Positions 45,079-53,186 are shown, counted from the stretch's first letter. The stretch: 61,401 nt of DNA from DASXHZ01 sp036488085 (GCA_036488085.1 DASXHZ010000066.1:1-61401), one strand, 5' to 3'. Numbers and translations are program-made. The notes: generated from the sequence alone by a model not told the origin.

Positions 45079-45193
45079 CTCACGTCGCAGAGAGTCCGTC
45101 ACCCCCATGGATGGAATCGCCGGACTTTCCACATAAAGTTCGCCGAAGGGGGGCGGACGTCTCGTCCGCTCCCCTTTTCCGACGATCTCGCCC

Positions 45194-45243
45194 TACTGTT
45201 GACGAATCCGGCGAGCGGGGATGTACTGTTTGCGTTTGAGTAA
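45194..45243 (+). pseudogene. Duplicated 3' tail of hmuV
   Basis: This 50-base segment matches 44257-44306 at 43 positions and keeps the same reading LLTNPASGDVLFAFE-stop, against LLTNPASGDVLLAFE in the intact ATPase. Nothing of the rest of the ATPase precedes it; a REP-like GGGGCGGACG fragment lies just upstream instead. It is a direct repeat 937 bp from the original, enclosing the 202-aa gene. Confidence 0.75.
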
Positions 45244-45946
45244 GGGACGATTCCTCCAGCGCCTTGCGCTGCTGCTCTTGGCGGCCGCTGTATTTGCCCA
45301 GACGCCGACACCCGACACGCTGACGAGACAGGGTGCACCCGGTCCGTTCTTCGTATCGAGCGCTGCCGCAACGAACGCTAATGGCAGCATCCGATGGGAG
45401 TCGTTCGACGCGGCTTCCCGTCTTGTGCTGCAGCGTCGCACGACCGGTGATCCTCGATGCGAAGACAGCACGGTCGACTCGGTTCATGTCAGCGGCAACA
45501 CCCATTCGTTCGAGGCCATGATGACGCGGGCTCCCGCCGTCTATGCGGCGGAGATCACGTCCATGAAGCAAGGCTTTGAGGGCGCGATGCCAACGACGCT
45601 CATCGCCGCGATGATCCGGACGGTCGTTCGCAGCGGAGCCGGCTTCCCGCATAGCGGTACGGTGTATGTCCTCGATCCCCAAGCCGATTTTCGTCTCGCC
45701 GGCCGTCGTTTTTGTAACGCGGGTGTACACCCCGCCTACACCCCACAAATTGGCGATCAGGTCATGATCTTCTCTTACGACCCGCCGAACGACATGACGG
45801 GATCGTTTCTACTGACACGACCTGAGCAGTTGCTATTCGAGCGGGGAGACCGCCTATTTGCCGCCAGGGCGTTCTCACACCATCCGCTGATGCGCAACGG
45901 CTCGACGCTCTCGACTCTGGAGCGGACCATTGTCACCCCGCGGTGA
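45221..45946 (+). CDS. Secreted hypothetical protein, 241 aa
   Basis: Not recognised. A signal peptide (RFLQRLALLLLAAAVFAQ) leads a mature domain with two to three Cys residues and no further membrane segments. The first ATG (45221) lies inside the duplicated hmuV tail, in another frame; TTG at 45236 is an alternative start. So the present 5' end may have been created by the duplication. Around residue 165 an inserted-looking CNAGVHPAYTP is encoded by a small GTGTACAC palindrome. Confidence 0.72.
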   Translation: MYCLRLSKGRFLQRLALLLLAAAVFAQTPTPDTLTRQGAPGPFFVSSAAATNANGSIRWESFDAASRLVLQRRTTGDPRCEDSTVDSVHVSGNTHSFEAMMTRAPAVYAAEITSMKQGFEGAMPTTLIAAMIRTVVRSGAGFPHSGTVYVLDPQADFRLAGRRFCNAGVHPAYTPQIGDQVMIFSYDPPNDMTGSFLLTRPEQLLFERGDRLFAARAFSHHPLMRNGSTLSTLERTIVTPR

Positions 45947-45949
45947 GGC

Positions 45950-46408
45950 TCACTTCGGCTTCAAAACGAGGTCGACGGTGCCGGGCTTGTGAGCATGCAC
46001 GGCTCCGGTCCAGAAATCGACTCCGAAGATTGCGAGGCCCGCGGCTACCAACCCGACACCCGCCGCCTTGCCCGAGTCGGAAATTGCCGTGGCGTATGCG
46101 GCGGCTGGGGGGACGGGAGAAAAGATCATATTGCCCCAGTAAGCGGGGTTGACACCCTGCTCGAGAGCCATCGTCCGCTCTTCGAATCCCTCTTTACGAA
46201 CCGTGAGCGTGCAGTCCCCGGCGTTTCGCCGGATCTTGAACGTCGCGGGAGTCTTCCCCTCGCCAGACGGGTGTCCTGCGCAGACGAGCGTCGCATCGGC
46301 CGCGCTCGGAGAGGAGCTGACGTGAATCTCCTCGAATCTCCCGGTGGCGATCGTGGCACAGGAGGTCAGAAGCATCGGCCCGAGGAGCACTAAAGCGAGT
46401 CGTCGCAT
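45950..46408 (-). CDS. Lipoprotein with PEGA-like domain
   Basis: A 152-aa lipoprotein with lipobox MLLTSCATIA (Cys at residue 17). The mature part GRFEEIHVSSSPSAADATLV and TPATFKIRRNAGDCTLTVRK resembles PEGA-type surface domains. A hydrophobic Gly/Ala-rich segment (AAGVGLVAAGLAIFGVDF) near the end may insert into a membrane. It is convergent with the 241-aa gene, 3 bp apart. Confidence 0.82.
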   Translation of the reverse strand: MRRLALVLLGPMLLTSCATIATGRFEEIHVSSSPSAADATLVCAGHPSGEGKTPATFKIRRNAGDCTLTVRKEGFEERTMALEQGVNPAYWGNMIFSPVPPAAAYATAISDSGKAAGVGLVAAGLAIFGVDFWTGAVHAHKPGTVDLVLKPK

Positions 46409-46470
46409 GAGCGATCACGGTACAGCACTTCGCTTGCAGTATGGTCGCGTGGACGTGAGGGACCGCCAAC

Positions 46471-47424
46471 ATGAGAGACCGCTACTTACTGCTGATGCTA
46501 GTCGCCGGGCTTACGTTCGGCCTCGGAGAGCCGCGACTGTTCGCAAGCGGAAGCGGATGGCAACCGTCCGCCGGACACACGCAACTGCCGATCTGGCCGG
46601 GAGTGCCGCCGAATGCGAGGGCGGTCGACGGACCGGAGGTCGCCGGGACGGTTCTCGATTCCGGCAAAGCGCGACTGGTCGGCGGCCGGCCGTGGACCTA
46701 CGTCGACAAGGTTTCCACACCGACGATGACGGTCTATTCGCCCCGGGGGACGAACACCGGCGCCGCGGTCGTCGTCTTCCCCGGCGGCGGCTACGAAGTT
46801 CTGGCGATCGATCTCGAGGGGACGGACGCCTGCGATTGGCTGACGTCGAAGGGGATCACCTGCGTGCTGCTGAAGTACCGCGTCCCGTGCGCGAAGGTGG
46901 GGCCATACCGGGAGTGCCCGACGGCACTGCAGGACGCACAGCGGACCCTCGGGCTCGTGCGCTCTGGAGCCGCGCGCTGGCACATCGATCCGCACAAGAT
47001 CGGCGTCCTCGGATTCTCCGCCGGCGGCCACATGGTCGCCGCCATGAGCACGCAGTTCGACAAGCGCCTCTACAAGCCCGTCGATGCCGCCGACAAGACG
47101 AGCTGCCGCCCCGATTTCGGCATCGCCCTCTATCCGGGACATCTGGCCATCCGGGAAGCCAGCTTCGTGCTGAACCCCGATATCCGCGTCACCAGCCAAA
47201 CGCCGCCGACGTTTCTCGTTCAGGCCGAGAACGATCCTGTCGATCCGGTCGAGAACTCCCTCGTCTACTACGCGGCCCTTAAAAAGGCCGGCGTTCCCGC
47301 CGAGCTGCACGTGTACGTGAAAGGCGGCCACGCGTTCGGGATGCGGCGTACGGACTCGCCGATCACGGAGTGGCCGGACCTGGTCGAGAAGTGGCTGCGG
47401 TCGATCGGGATTCTCTCGAAGTAG
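46471..47424 (+). CDS. Secreted alpha/beta hydrolase, acetyl-esterase type
   Basis: A 317-aa hydrolase with an N-terminal signal peptide (LLLMLVAGLTFGLGEPRLFA). VVFPGGGYEVLAIDLEG holds the oxyanion-hole HGGG-like motif, GVLGFSAGGHMVA the nucleophile Ser, QAENDPVDPVEN the Asp, and GGHAFGM the His. This pattern and the start LPIWPGVPPNA resemble carbohydrate acetyl esterases (axe/BD-FAE-like). The substrate is probably an acetylated polysaccharide, an inference from family. Confidence 0.88.
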   Translation: MRDRYLLLMLVAGLTFGLGEPRLFASGSGWQPSAGHTQLPIWPGVPPNARAVDGPEVAGTVLDSGKARLVGGRPWTYVDKVSTPTMTVYSPRGTNTGAAVVVFPGGGYEVLAIDLEGTDACDWLTSKGITCVLLKYRVPCAKVGPYRECPTALQDAQRTLGLVRSGAARWHIDPHKIGVLGFSAGGHMVAAMSTQFDKRLYKPVDAADKTSCRPDFGIALYPGHLAIREASFVLNPDIRVTSQTPPTFLVQAENDPVDPVENSLVYYAALKKAGVPAELHVYVKGGHAFGMRRTDSPITEWPDLVEKWLRSIGILSK

Positions 47425-47443
47425 ACGATTACGACTGCTGCAC

Positions 47444-47866
47444 TTACGACTGCTGCACTGCGCGTTCTGAGGAGATGGCAAACATGAACCCGTCCGGGTC
47501 GCGCAACCGGAACACGCGCGCTCCCCACGGCATGACGGTCGGCTCAGTGGCCAGCTCGATTCCGGATTTCTTGATCCGAGCGGCCATCTGGTCGACGTCT
47601 TGATCCGTCGTAATGCGTAGCGAGAACCCTTCTCCCTTGAGACGGTCCCACCCCTTCTCGCCATTATCCTGAGCGATCAAGATTGCGACGTCGCCTGCTT
47701 GCAGCGAGACCGCCACCAACTTCCCCTCGCGCTCATGTTTCCGGTCGACGCTGAAACCCATCACGTCGCGATACCAGGCCAAGCTCTTCTCGAGGTCTTT
47801 CACCGTAAGTGACGCGGAAAGTGTACGGCCTTGAAGTGATGTAGGGTCTGAAGGGTTTGTGGCCAT
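47444..47866 (-). CDS. Glyoxalase/bleomycin resistance family protein (VOC)
   Basis: A 140-aa VOC-superfamily protein with two beta-alpha-beta-beta-beta modules: LSASLTVKDLEKSLAWYRDV at the start and GARVFRLRDPDGFMFAISS at the end. FRLRDPDG is the usual metal-side motif. The start at 47866 has AGGAG five to seven bases upstream. The activity cannot be told from sequence. It is convergent with the esterase; a short direct repeat (ACGACTGCTGCACT) lies between the stops. Confidence 0.88.
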   Translation of the reverse strand: MATNPSDPTSLQGRTLSASLTVKDLEKSLAWYRDVMGFSVDRKHEREGKLVAVSLQAGDVAILIAQDNGEKGWDRLKGEGFSLRITTDQDVDQMAARIKKSGIELATEPTVMPWGARVFRLRDPDGFMFAISSERAVQQS

Positions 47867-47921
47867 CGATGATCTCCTGTGAAGGAGACGAACGATAGCA
47901 CGACGAATCTTCGCCCTCAGG

Positions 47922-47970
47922 TCCTTCTCCCTGCGGGAGAAGGAGGCGCGAAGCGCCGGATGAGGGGCGT
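47922..47970. repeat. REP-like element upstream of the glyoxalase gene
   Basis: The element (CCTTCTCCCTGCGGGAGAAGG stem, then GGCGCGAAGCGCCGGATGAGGGGCG) is the same family and orientation as 15522-15569. It lies between the glyoxalase start and the 21-bp minisatellite. Confidence 0.85.
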
Positions 47971-48030
47971 CCCGCCACCAAATCGTGCGAAACACCAGGT
48001 GCCCGCGCCCGGATACCCGATGTTCCTGGA

Positions 48031-48303
48031 AAGATCGAACCTTCTTTCGCGAAGATCGAAGCTTCTTCCGCGAAGATTGAAGCTTCTTTCGCAAAGATCG
48101 AAGCTTCTTTCGCAAAGATCGAAGCTTCTTTCGCGAAGATTGAAGCTTCTTCCGCGAAGATCGAAGCTTCTTCCGCGAAGATCGAAGCCTCTTTCGCGAA
48201 GGTCAAAGCCTCTTTCGCGAAGGTCAAAGCCTCTTTCGTGAAGGTCAAAGCCTCTTTCGTAAAGAACGATGCCTCTCTCGGAACGAACGAGGGCCTCGTT
48301 CGC
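48031..48303. repeat. 21-bp tandem repeat (minisatellite), about 13 units
   Basis: Consensus AAGATCGAAGCTTCTTTCGCG; 12 clear units begin at 48031 with a period of exactly 21, and a degenerate 13th ends near 48303. Units drift along the array, from AAGATCGAAG to AAGGTCAAAG to AAGAACGATG. Because 21 is a multiple of three, several frames are open on both strands and give heptad peptides (KIEASFA on plus, AKEASIF on minus). No start codon with a ribosome binding site commits to any of them. There are no unique spacers, so this is not a CRISPR. Confidence 0.9.
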
Positions 48304-48511
48304 AAGGCTCTGTACGGTTTGTGACGGCGCACGGCTGTAGATCCCGAGCCGGTCCGGAGGATCACGTTACCTTCAACGACGTGATCGAGTGGCACATCAT
48401 CTCGGCGCTCGAGCGATTTGACACCTGAACTCACGAAACACGGCGCGGACGAGCCGAGCCAATGCGTTCAGCAGCCGGAAACGCCACCCTCATTCGACTT
48501 TGCACCGTGGG
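48304..48511. other. Non-coding stretch with a possible gene remnant
   Basis: Between the minisatellite and the kinase gene one short plus-strand reading ends at 48424 with HVTFNDVIEWHIISALERF before a stop. It looks protein-like but has no plausible start, so it may be the tail of a decayed gene. Nothing else was recognised. Confidence 0.35.
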
Positions 48512-49045
48512 TCAGCCGCCCGCCCCCTCCACCGCCCCCACCACCGCCCACCCGCCCCCTACCCGCGTGTAGTGGGCGCCCAGCGTGTCCAGGGTCAGGG
48601 CCATGGCGGCGTGGATGGCGTGGCGGTCAGCGGTAGCGTCACGGACCGAGTCGGGCGAAAACGGGGTGTCGGGGTCGAGCAAGAGGTAGTGGTCGGCGAG
48701 ACGGGTGCGGGTGGCGATGAGCGCTTCGAGCCAATCCGGGGCGGCACCGTAGTAGTGGCGGGCGTAGACGTACGTCGAGACGAGGTCGGTGTCTAGGATC
48801 AGGAGGCGGGCGCCGGTGCGCTGGGCTTCGGCGATGGCGCGGTCTTCGAGGGCGAGTTGGCCACGGGCGATGGGATCGGCGTCTTCCGCGGTTAGCGGGC
48901 GGGCGACGCGGGCGGCGTATTCGCGGGCGTACTCGGGGACCCAGATGGTTCCGTTGCGGTCAGCGAGGCGCGCGGCGATGGTGGTCTTGCCGGTGCACTC
49001 GGGGCCGATCAGGCAGATGCGGTAGAGCGCATGGAGCGCTTCCAA
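48512..49045 (-). CDS. NadR-like P-loop kinase, possible thiamine kinase
   Basis: A 177-aa ATPase like the ribosylnicotinamide kinase domain of NadR: Walker A IGPECTGKTT, VPEYAREYAARV (the NadR-type substrate loop), ILDTDLVSTYVYARHYYG and HYLLLDPDTPF. The nucleotidylyltransferase half of NadR is absent. TTG at 49045 is the likely start, overlapping the pnuT-like gene by 37 bp; this start is uncertain. The operon is headed by a TPP riboswitch, so the substrate may be thiamine rather than nicotinamide riboside (inference). Confidence 0.82.
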   Translation of the reverse strand: MEALHALYRICLIGPECTGKTTIAARLADRNGTIWVPEYAREYAARVARPLTAEDADPIARGQLALEDRAIAEAQRTGARLLILDTDLVSTYVYARHYYGAAPDWLEALIATRTRLADHYLLLDPDTPFSPDSVRDATADRHAIHAAMALTLDTLGAHYTRVGGGWAVVGAVEGAGG

Positions 49046-49575
49046 TCGACGATCCCCTTGATGCAGAGAATGCAGAAGAGTGCGTAGAGGCCGGCGCTCG
49101 GCAGGCGGTGCGCCGCGAGGAACATCGGCACGTATACCAGGTCGACGGCCAGCCAGATCCACCAGTTCTCGAGCAGCTTCTCGTTCAGCATCCACTGGCC
49201 GACGATGCTGAAGGCCGTCGTCGCCGCGTCGGAGATCGGCGCCGATCCGTTGACGGAGCGAAGAAGCAGGTAAAGCGCGTATGTCAGGAGACCGCCGCTG
49301 ATCGCGCAGGCGATCCACTGCCGCGGCGTCGTCCGGCGGACGTGCAGCTCGCCGCGATTCTCGCCGCCGTGCAGCCACTCGTACCAGCCGTGGATCGAGA
49401 GCACGAGGAAAACGACCTGCAGGCCGGCGTTCGCATAGAGGCGCGACTGGTAGAAGACGACTCCGTAAAGGATGACGCTGACGATGCCGGCCGGCCACGA
49501 CCAGATGTTCTCCTTCACCGCCAGCCAGACATTGACCAGCGTGAAGACTACCGCGGCGATTTCCAGGGGACTCAC
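49009..49575 (-). CDS. PnuC/PnuT family vitamin transporter
   Basis: A 188-aa membrane protein with about seven helices and PnuC hallmarks: ENIWSWPAGIVSVILYGVVF, YANAGLQVVFLVLSIHGWYE and ENWWIWLAVDLVYVPMF with the WxxW pair that lines the substrate site. It starts with GTG inside the TonB receptor stop (GTGA). PnuC carries nicotinamide riboside and PnuT thiamine; the TPP riboswitch upstream argues for the PnuT role. Confidence 0.9.
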   Translation of the reverse strand: MSPLEIAAVVFTLVNVWLAVKENIWSWPAGIVSVILYGVVFYQSRLYANAGLQVVFLVLSIHGWYEWLHGGENRGELHVRRTTPRQWIACAISGGLLTYALYLLLRSVNGSAPISDAATTAFSIVGQWMLNEKLLENWWIWLAVDLVYVPMFLAAHRLPSAGLYALFCILCIKGIVDWKRSMRSTASA

Positions 49576-51647
49576 GGTCTTGCGCTGAGCATGATGACGA
49601 AGTTCCGCGTCGCCTGGGGATAGAAATATGAGGTTCCGCCGATGACGCCGGCGGGCGTCATGGTGAGGTAGCTGTAGCCGCTCGGGTAGTAGGTCTTGCG
49701 GTTGGTGAGGTTGTTGACCTGAAGGGTGACGCGGGCGAGCGTTCCTTTCGCGGTGGGGAGCGCGAATTCGGCTTTCCCATCGACGACGAAGAAGGACGGC
49801 GCGACGAAGTCGGGGTTGTTGGTGTTGTCGAGGTACGACTTGGCGACGTAGCGGCCGGTGGCGCCGAGGGTCAGGCGGCGCGTGGCGAGGTAGTCGACCG
49901 ACTGGTTGACGATCACGGGCGGCGTGAGGAGCGGGTTGACGTCGTGGTGCGTCAGTAGGCGGCTCTCGACGAAGTTGCCGGCGTCGTCGTAGACGTCGTA
50001 CGACTGCACCCACGTCCGGATCCGGTTGCGGCTGACGTTCGCGTTGGTGCGCAGTTTTACCCGCGCGCTTGCGTCGAATTTCGCATCCAGCTCCAGTCCT
50101 CGGCGGTAGCTGCGGTCGACGTTGACGCGGAGCGGGAGGCCGATGTCGGAGAGCTGGCCGGTGGCCGCGATCTCGTGGCGGAACTCCATGGCGTAGGCGT
50201 CGAACGCGATGGTGGTGCGCGGAGCGGTGAAGTTCCATCCGGCCTCGAAGTCGTAGAGGCGCTCGGGGCGAACGGCGTGGAGGTCGTGCGCGAAGGTGGC
50301 GTTGTCCTCGCCCTGGAAGAGGTCATTGCGCGCCGGCTCGCGCGTTGAGACGCCGGCGGAGCCGTAGACGGACGAACGCGAGGTAAGGTCGTAGCGCGCG
50401 CCGAGCTTCGGGTTGAAGAAGGTCCAACGGATCGGGGCAATGGCTACGTCGCCGTGGTAGTGGAAGTCGGCAGTGCGGAGCTGCGCATCGCCGTAGTAGT
50501 GCCAGCGCGCGCGGTCGTAGCTTGCCTTCGCGAAGGCGTTCTCCTCCGATTTCGTCCCATAGTTGTCGTAGTCGCGGACGCCGTCCGCCTCACCGTACCG
50601 TTCATCAAGCGTGTGGACGCGTTTGAACGTATTCGCGCCGAGGCCGTAGCTCGCGCTCAGCGCCCCTCTGGACCAGCTCATCGTGAGCAGCGTGCCGAGG
50701 AGGCGGCCGTCGAGTGCGTAGCGATCGCCGGTGAGCGAATACCAGCCGTAGCCGCGTTGGTAGTACGCCTGCGCGCTCAAGTTCGTCGACGTCGAGAGCG
50801 TCTTCAGATACTGCAGGTTCGCGAGGTCGTAGCCGAAGGAGTCGTTGTCGTCGGGGCCGAGGGGGTTGTTGCGGCGGTCGATCTTCAGGGTCTCGAGGTC
50901 GGTCGCATCGAAGGACATGTGCTGCCGTTCGTGGCCCGAAAAGCCGGTCAGGCGGAGCTGCGAGTCCTTGTTCTGCTTCATTCCGGAGAAGAAGACGTCG
51001 CGCTGGTGGACGCCGGAATGCTCGCGGTAGCCGTCGTTCTCGAGGTCGGAGATCCGCGTGTACATGGCGTAGCCGCCCGGCGTGATGCCGCTCTGCCACG
51101 CGACGCTGCCGTATTTCTGGCCGAATGAGCCGCCGGCGACGTCGACGTCTGTCTCTTCCTTCGGCGCCAGTGCGATGCTCTCGAGGTTGATCGATCCGCC
51201 GAACGAAGGTGATCCAACCGTCGACGTCCCGACGCCGCGCTGGATCTGGATCGACTGCAGCGATCTTGCGAGGTCGGGGAAGTCGGCGAAGTAGGCCGCC
51301 ATGTCTTCGGAGTCAGCAAGCGGGACGCCGTCGAGCGTGAAGTTGAGACGCGTCGGCGAGACGCCGCGGAGTGTGATGTAGGAGTAGCCGGAGCCGCCGA
51401 TGCCTGACTCGGTGTAGGTGTTGATCGACGGCGCGTCGCGCAGCAGGAGCGGGATGTCCTGCGTGGTGTAGTCGCGCTGGATGTCGTCGCGCGTGATGTT
51501 GGTCTTGGTCACCGGCTTCTCGTCGTCGGCGCGGATTCCCGAGACGACGATCGACTCTTCGACGACCGGTTTCTGGTCTTTCGGTTGTTGCTGCCCTTGG
51601 GTGGAATCCTGTTGGAGAAGAAGTAATAGAAGAATGAGCGTCGACAT
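49572..51647 (-). CDS. TonB-dependent outer-membrane receptor (probable thiamine receptor)
   Basis: A 691-aa receptor. A short hydrophobic leader (MSTLILLLLLLQQ) precedes the plug domain (residues ~30-150; EESIVVSGIRADDEKPVTKT, IPLLLRDAPSINTY, GSGYSYITLRGVSPTRLNFT), then a ~22-strand barrel ending in a C-terminal aromatic-like strand YFYPQATRNFVIMLSARP. The TPP riboswitch ends just before its ATG. It should move thiamine or its phosphates across the outer membrane for the PnuT-like protein to take in. Confidence 0.93.
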   Translation of the reverse strand: MSTLILLLLLLQQDSTQGQQQPKDQKPVVEESIVVSGIRADDEKPVTKTNITRDDIQRDYTTQDIPLLLRDAPSINTYTESGIGGSGYSYITLRGVSPTRLNFTLDGVPLADSEDMAAYFADFPDLARSLQSIQIQRGVGTSTVGSPSFGGSINLESIALAPKEETDVDVAGGSFGQKYGSVAWQSGITPGGYAMYTRISDLENDGYREHSGVHQRDVFFSGMKQNKDSQLRLTGFSGHERQHMSFDATDLETLKIDRRNNPLGPDDNDSFGYDLANLQYLKTLSTSTNLSAQAYYQRGYGWYSLTGDRYALDGRLLGTLLTMSWSRGALSASYGLGANTFKRVHTLDERYGEADGVRDYDNYGTKSEENAFAKASYDRARWHYYGDAQLRTADFHYHGDVAIAPIRWTFFNPKLGARYDLTSRSSVYGSAGVSTREPARNDLFQGEDNATFAHDLHAVRPERLYDFEAGWNFTAPRTTIAFDAYAMEFRHEIAATGQLSDIGLPLRVNVDRSYRRGLELDAKFDASARVKLRTNANVSRNRIRTWVQSYDVYDDAGNFVESRLLTHHDVNPLLTPPVIVNQSVDYLATRRLTLGATGRYVAKSYLDNTNNPDFVAPSFFVVDGKAEFALPTAKGTLARVTLQVNNLTNRKTYYPSGYSYLTMTPAGVIGGTSYFYPQATRNFVIMLSARP

Positions 51648-51649
51648 CT

Positions 51650-51730
51650 CTGCCTTTCCCTACGCCGGTGTCACCCGGATCAGGTTCGAGGGTTTGATCT
51701 CAGGCCGCGACGTCGCGGCCACCCCTAGGC
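51650..51730 (-). promoter_or_regulatory. TPP riboswitch (THI element)
   Basis: Read on the minus strand, the conserved order is complete: TAGGGGTG, the variable stem GGCCGCGACGTCGCGGCC, CTGAGA, AAACCCTCGAACCTGATC, then CCGGGTGACACCGG and CGTAGGGAAAGG. These match the THI box core (CUGAGA and ACCUGAUC). The element ends about 3-6 bases before the receptor ATG, with AAAGG as the likely Shine-Dalgarno beside its closing stem. Ligand binding would therefore hide the ribosome site. No terminator is visible. Confidence 0.95.
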
Positions 51731-51770
51731 GAACGCGTGGGAGTGTATACCTGGTGACTGGTGACTGGGT

Positions 51771-51941
51771 CTACCGCTTCGCAGCCAGACCGAGTTGCTC
51801 GGCCGGGGACCAGTTTTTCGGCGGGTGCGTGTGGGTGCTGAACCACTGCATCCGGCGCGCGATCCATTCATCGCGGAGTTGAGCGTGCGTCTTCTGCTCG
51901 TCGTCGAGAGCGAACTCCGTCCCGCAGCAGGGGCATCGGAG
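51771..51941 (-). pseudogene. Zinc-ribbon-like reading in frame after the ccmI stop
   Basis: Directly after the ccmI stop TAG, in the same frame, 56 codons read LRCPCCGTEFALDDEQ and on to QWFSTHTHPPKNWSPAEQ before a second TAG. The CPCC motif and composition look like a real zinc-binding peptide, but no start codon exists before residue 31. It may be the truncated remainder of a small gene or, less likely, a read-through tail of CcmI. Confidence 0.5.
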
Positions 51942-53186
51942 CTACTTCAACGTCAGGACGAGGGTGGCTCCGGTCGAAACGTTCTCGGCAGCGGCGGTTG
52001 GGTCGGTGGGAGCTTTGGTGAGGGGGTTGCCGTCGCTGTCGAGGCGGGCTTCGAGGTGGACTTTCTTGGGGAGGGGCTGGCCCATCATGGAGTCGGCGGA
52101 GCTGAGGTCCACGGTGACGGGGAACGACGGCACGTTGATGCGCTTGACGGCGAGGGGAGGGCCGGAGGTGACGCCGGGAGTCCTCGCGATGACGTAGAGG
52201 ACGCCGGTCTTAGTCGCGGCACTCGGGGAGAGGGAGAGGGTGACGTGGATGGCGTCGGGGGCTGCGGGCAGAGCTGGCGCGGGAGCAGCTGGCGCTGGCG
52301 CGGCCTGCATATTCGCCATCTGGGTCCACACGTCGCGCAGACGGTCGGTCTCGGCGGGGACGTTGGCGATGGCGGTGTCGATCGCGGCTTTGGCTGCTAC
52401 TTTGTCGCCCTTCTGCGCGCGGATCCATGCGAGGGCGACCCAGGCGTCGGCGAGCTTGGGATCGTTTTTTGTGGCGCTGTCGAGCATTGACGCAGCCTGG
52501 TCGAGCTGGCCCATGGTCATCCGCACGATGGCGTTGTAGGTCTGCGCGCGCGCGTCGTTCGGGTTCTTCTCGAGGACGGCGCGCGTCTGCTCGAAGACGC
52601 CCATCATGTTTTCTTTGCCGAGGTACAGGCGGGCGAGGGCGATGCGTTTGTCGGCGTTGTTCGGGTCGGCGGTGACTTCTTGTTCGAGACGTTGGATGGC
52701 GGGGTCGGATTGGGCGGGCGGCTGTTGCGGCGCGGCCTGCGGGGACGCCATCGGGAGGTTTTGATTGGCTTCTTGTTTGACCTCGGATTTTGAGAAGACG
52801 TAGTAGCCGAGGAGGACCAGCGCGGTGACGGTGGCGGCGCCCCAGAGGAAGCCGGCTAGGGGGCCGGGTTGCTTTTTCGTAACTTGCTCGCCCCTCACCC
52901 GGCGCTGCGCGCCACCCTCTCCCGTAGGGAGAGGGAGATGGGCGGCACCTTCCAGCGCTCTCAGTACTTTGGCGGCTTCCAGCTCTAGGCGGTTTCTCTC
53001 CTCGACTTCGTCGTCGGTGAGCTCGCGGAGTTGGCGGATCAGGGCGTCGCGTTTGGCTTCCAGGTCGCGGCGATCGAGGTCGGCGGTCGCGGGGGCGGTA
53101 CGGTTCTTACGGAAGGTGTAGACGAAGAGGAATCCCACGATGAGGCCGGAGAGGAGGATTCCGATTGCGCTCAGCCAGTCCGTCAT
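51942..53186 (-). CDS. ccmI: Cytochrome c biogenesis protein CcmI (TPR protein)
   Basis: A 414-aa protein that presents apocytochrome c to the heme lyase complex. One N-terminal helix (AIGILLSGLIVGFLFVYTF), a coiled-coil cytosolic loop (LEAKRDALIRQLRELTDDEV), a second helix near residue 112, then TPR repeats (residues ~170-290) and a C-terminal beta domain. Between the coiled coil and the second helix HLPLPTGEGGAQRRVRGEQV is encoded by a REP-like element. It overlaps ccmH by 4 bp. Confidence 0.92.
   Translation of the reverse strand: MTDWLSAIGILLSGLIVGFLFVYTFRKNRTAPATADLDRRDLEAKRDALIRQLRELTDDEVEERNRLELEAAKVLRALEGAAHLPLPTGEGGAQRRVRGEQVTKKQPGPLAGFLWGAATVTALVLLGYYVFSKSEVKQEANQNLPMASPQAAPQQPPAQSDPAIQRLEQEVTADPNNADKRIALARLYLGKENMMGVFEQTRAVLEKNPNDARAQTYNAIVRMTMGQLDQAASMLDSATKNDPKLADAWVALAWIRAQKGDKVAAKAAIDTAIANVPAETDRLRDVWTQMANMQAAPAPAAPAPALPAAPDAIHVTLSLSPSAATKTGVLYVIARTPGVTSGPPLAVKRINVPSFPVTVDLSSADSMMGQPLPKKVHLEARLDSDGNPLTKAPTDPTAAAENVSTGATLVLTLK
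52889..52935. repeat. REP-like element inside ccmI
   Basis: Starts CGCCCCTCACCCGGCGC and ends GTAGGGAGAGGG, almost identical to the copy inside argJ (2315-2361). In ccmI it encodes part of the cytosolic loop. Both coding copies are preceded by GCTTGCTCG- or ACTTGCTCG-like sequence. Confidence 0.85.

Noticed and set aside
45080..45748. 222-aa minus-strand gene opposite the secreted protein
   Set aside because: No signal, motif or ribosome binding site, whereas the plus strand has a signal peptide.
48031..48303. CRISPR array
   Set aside because: The units follow each other directly with a 21-bp period and no spacers, and no cas genes are present.
48512..49575. Plain NAD-salvage pair PnuC-NadR
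   Set aside because: The sequence would allow it, but the operon is under a clear TPP riboswitch and starts with a TonB receptor, which fits thiamine uptake better.
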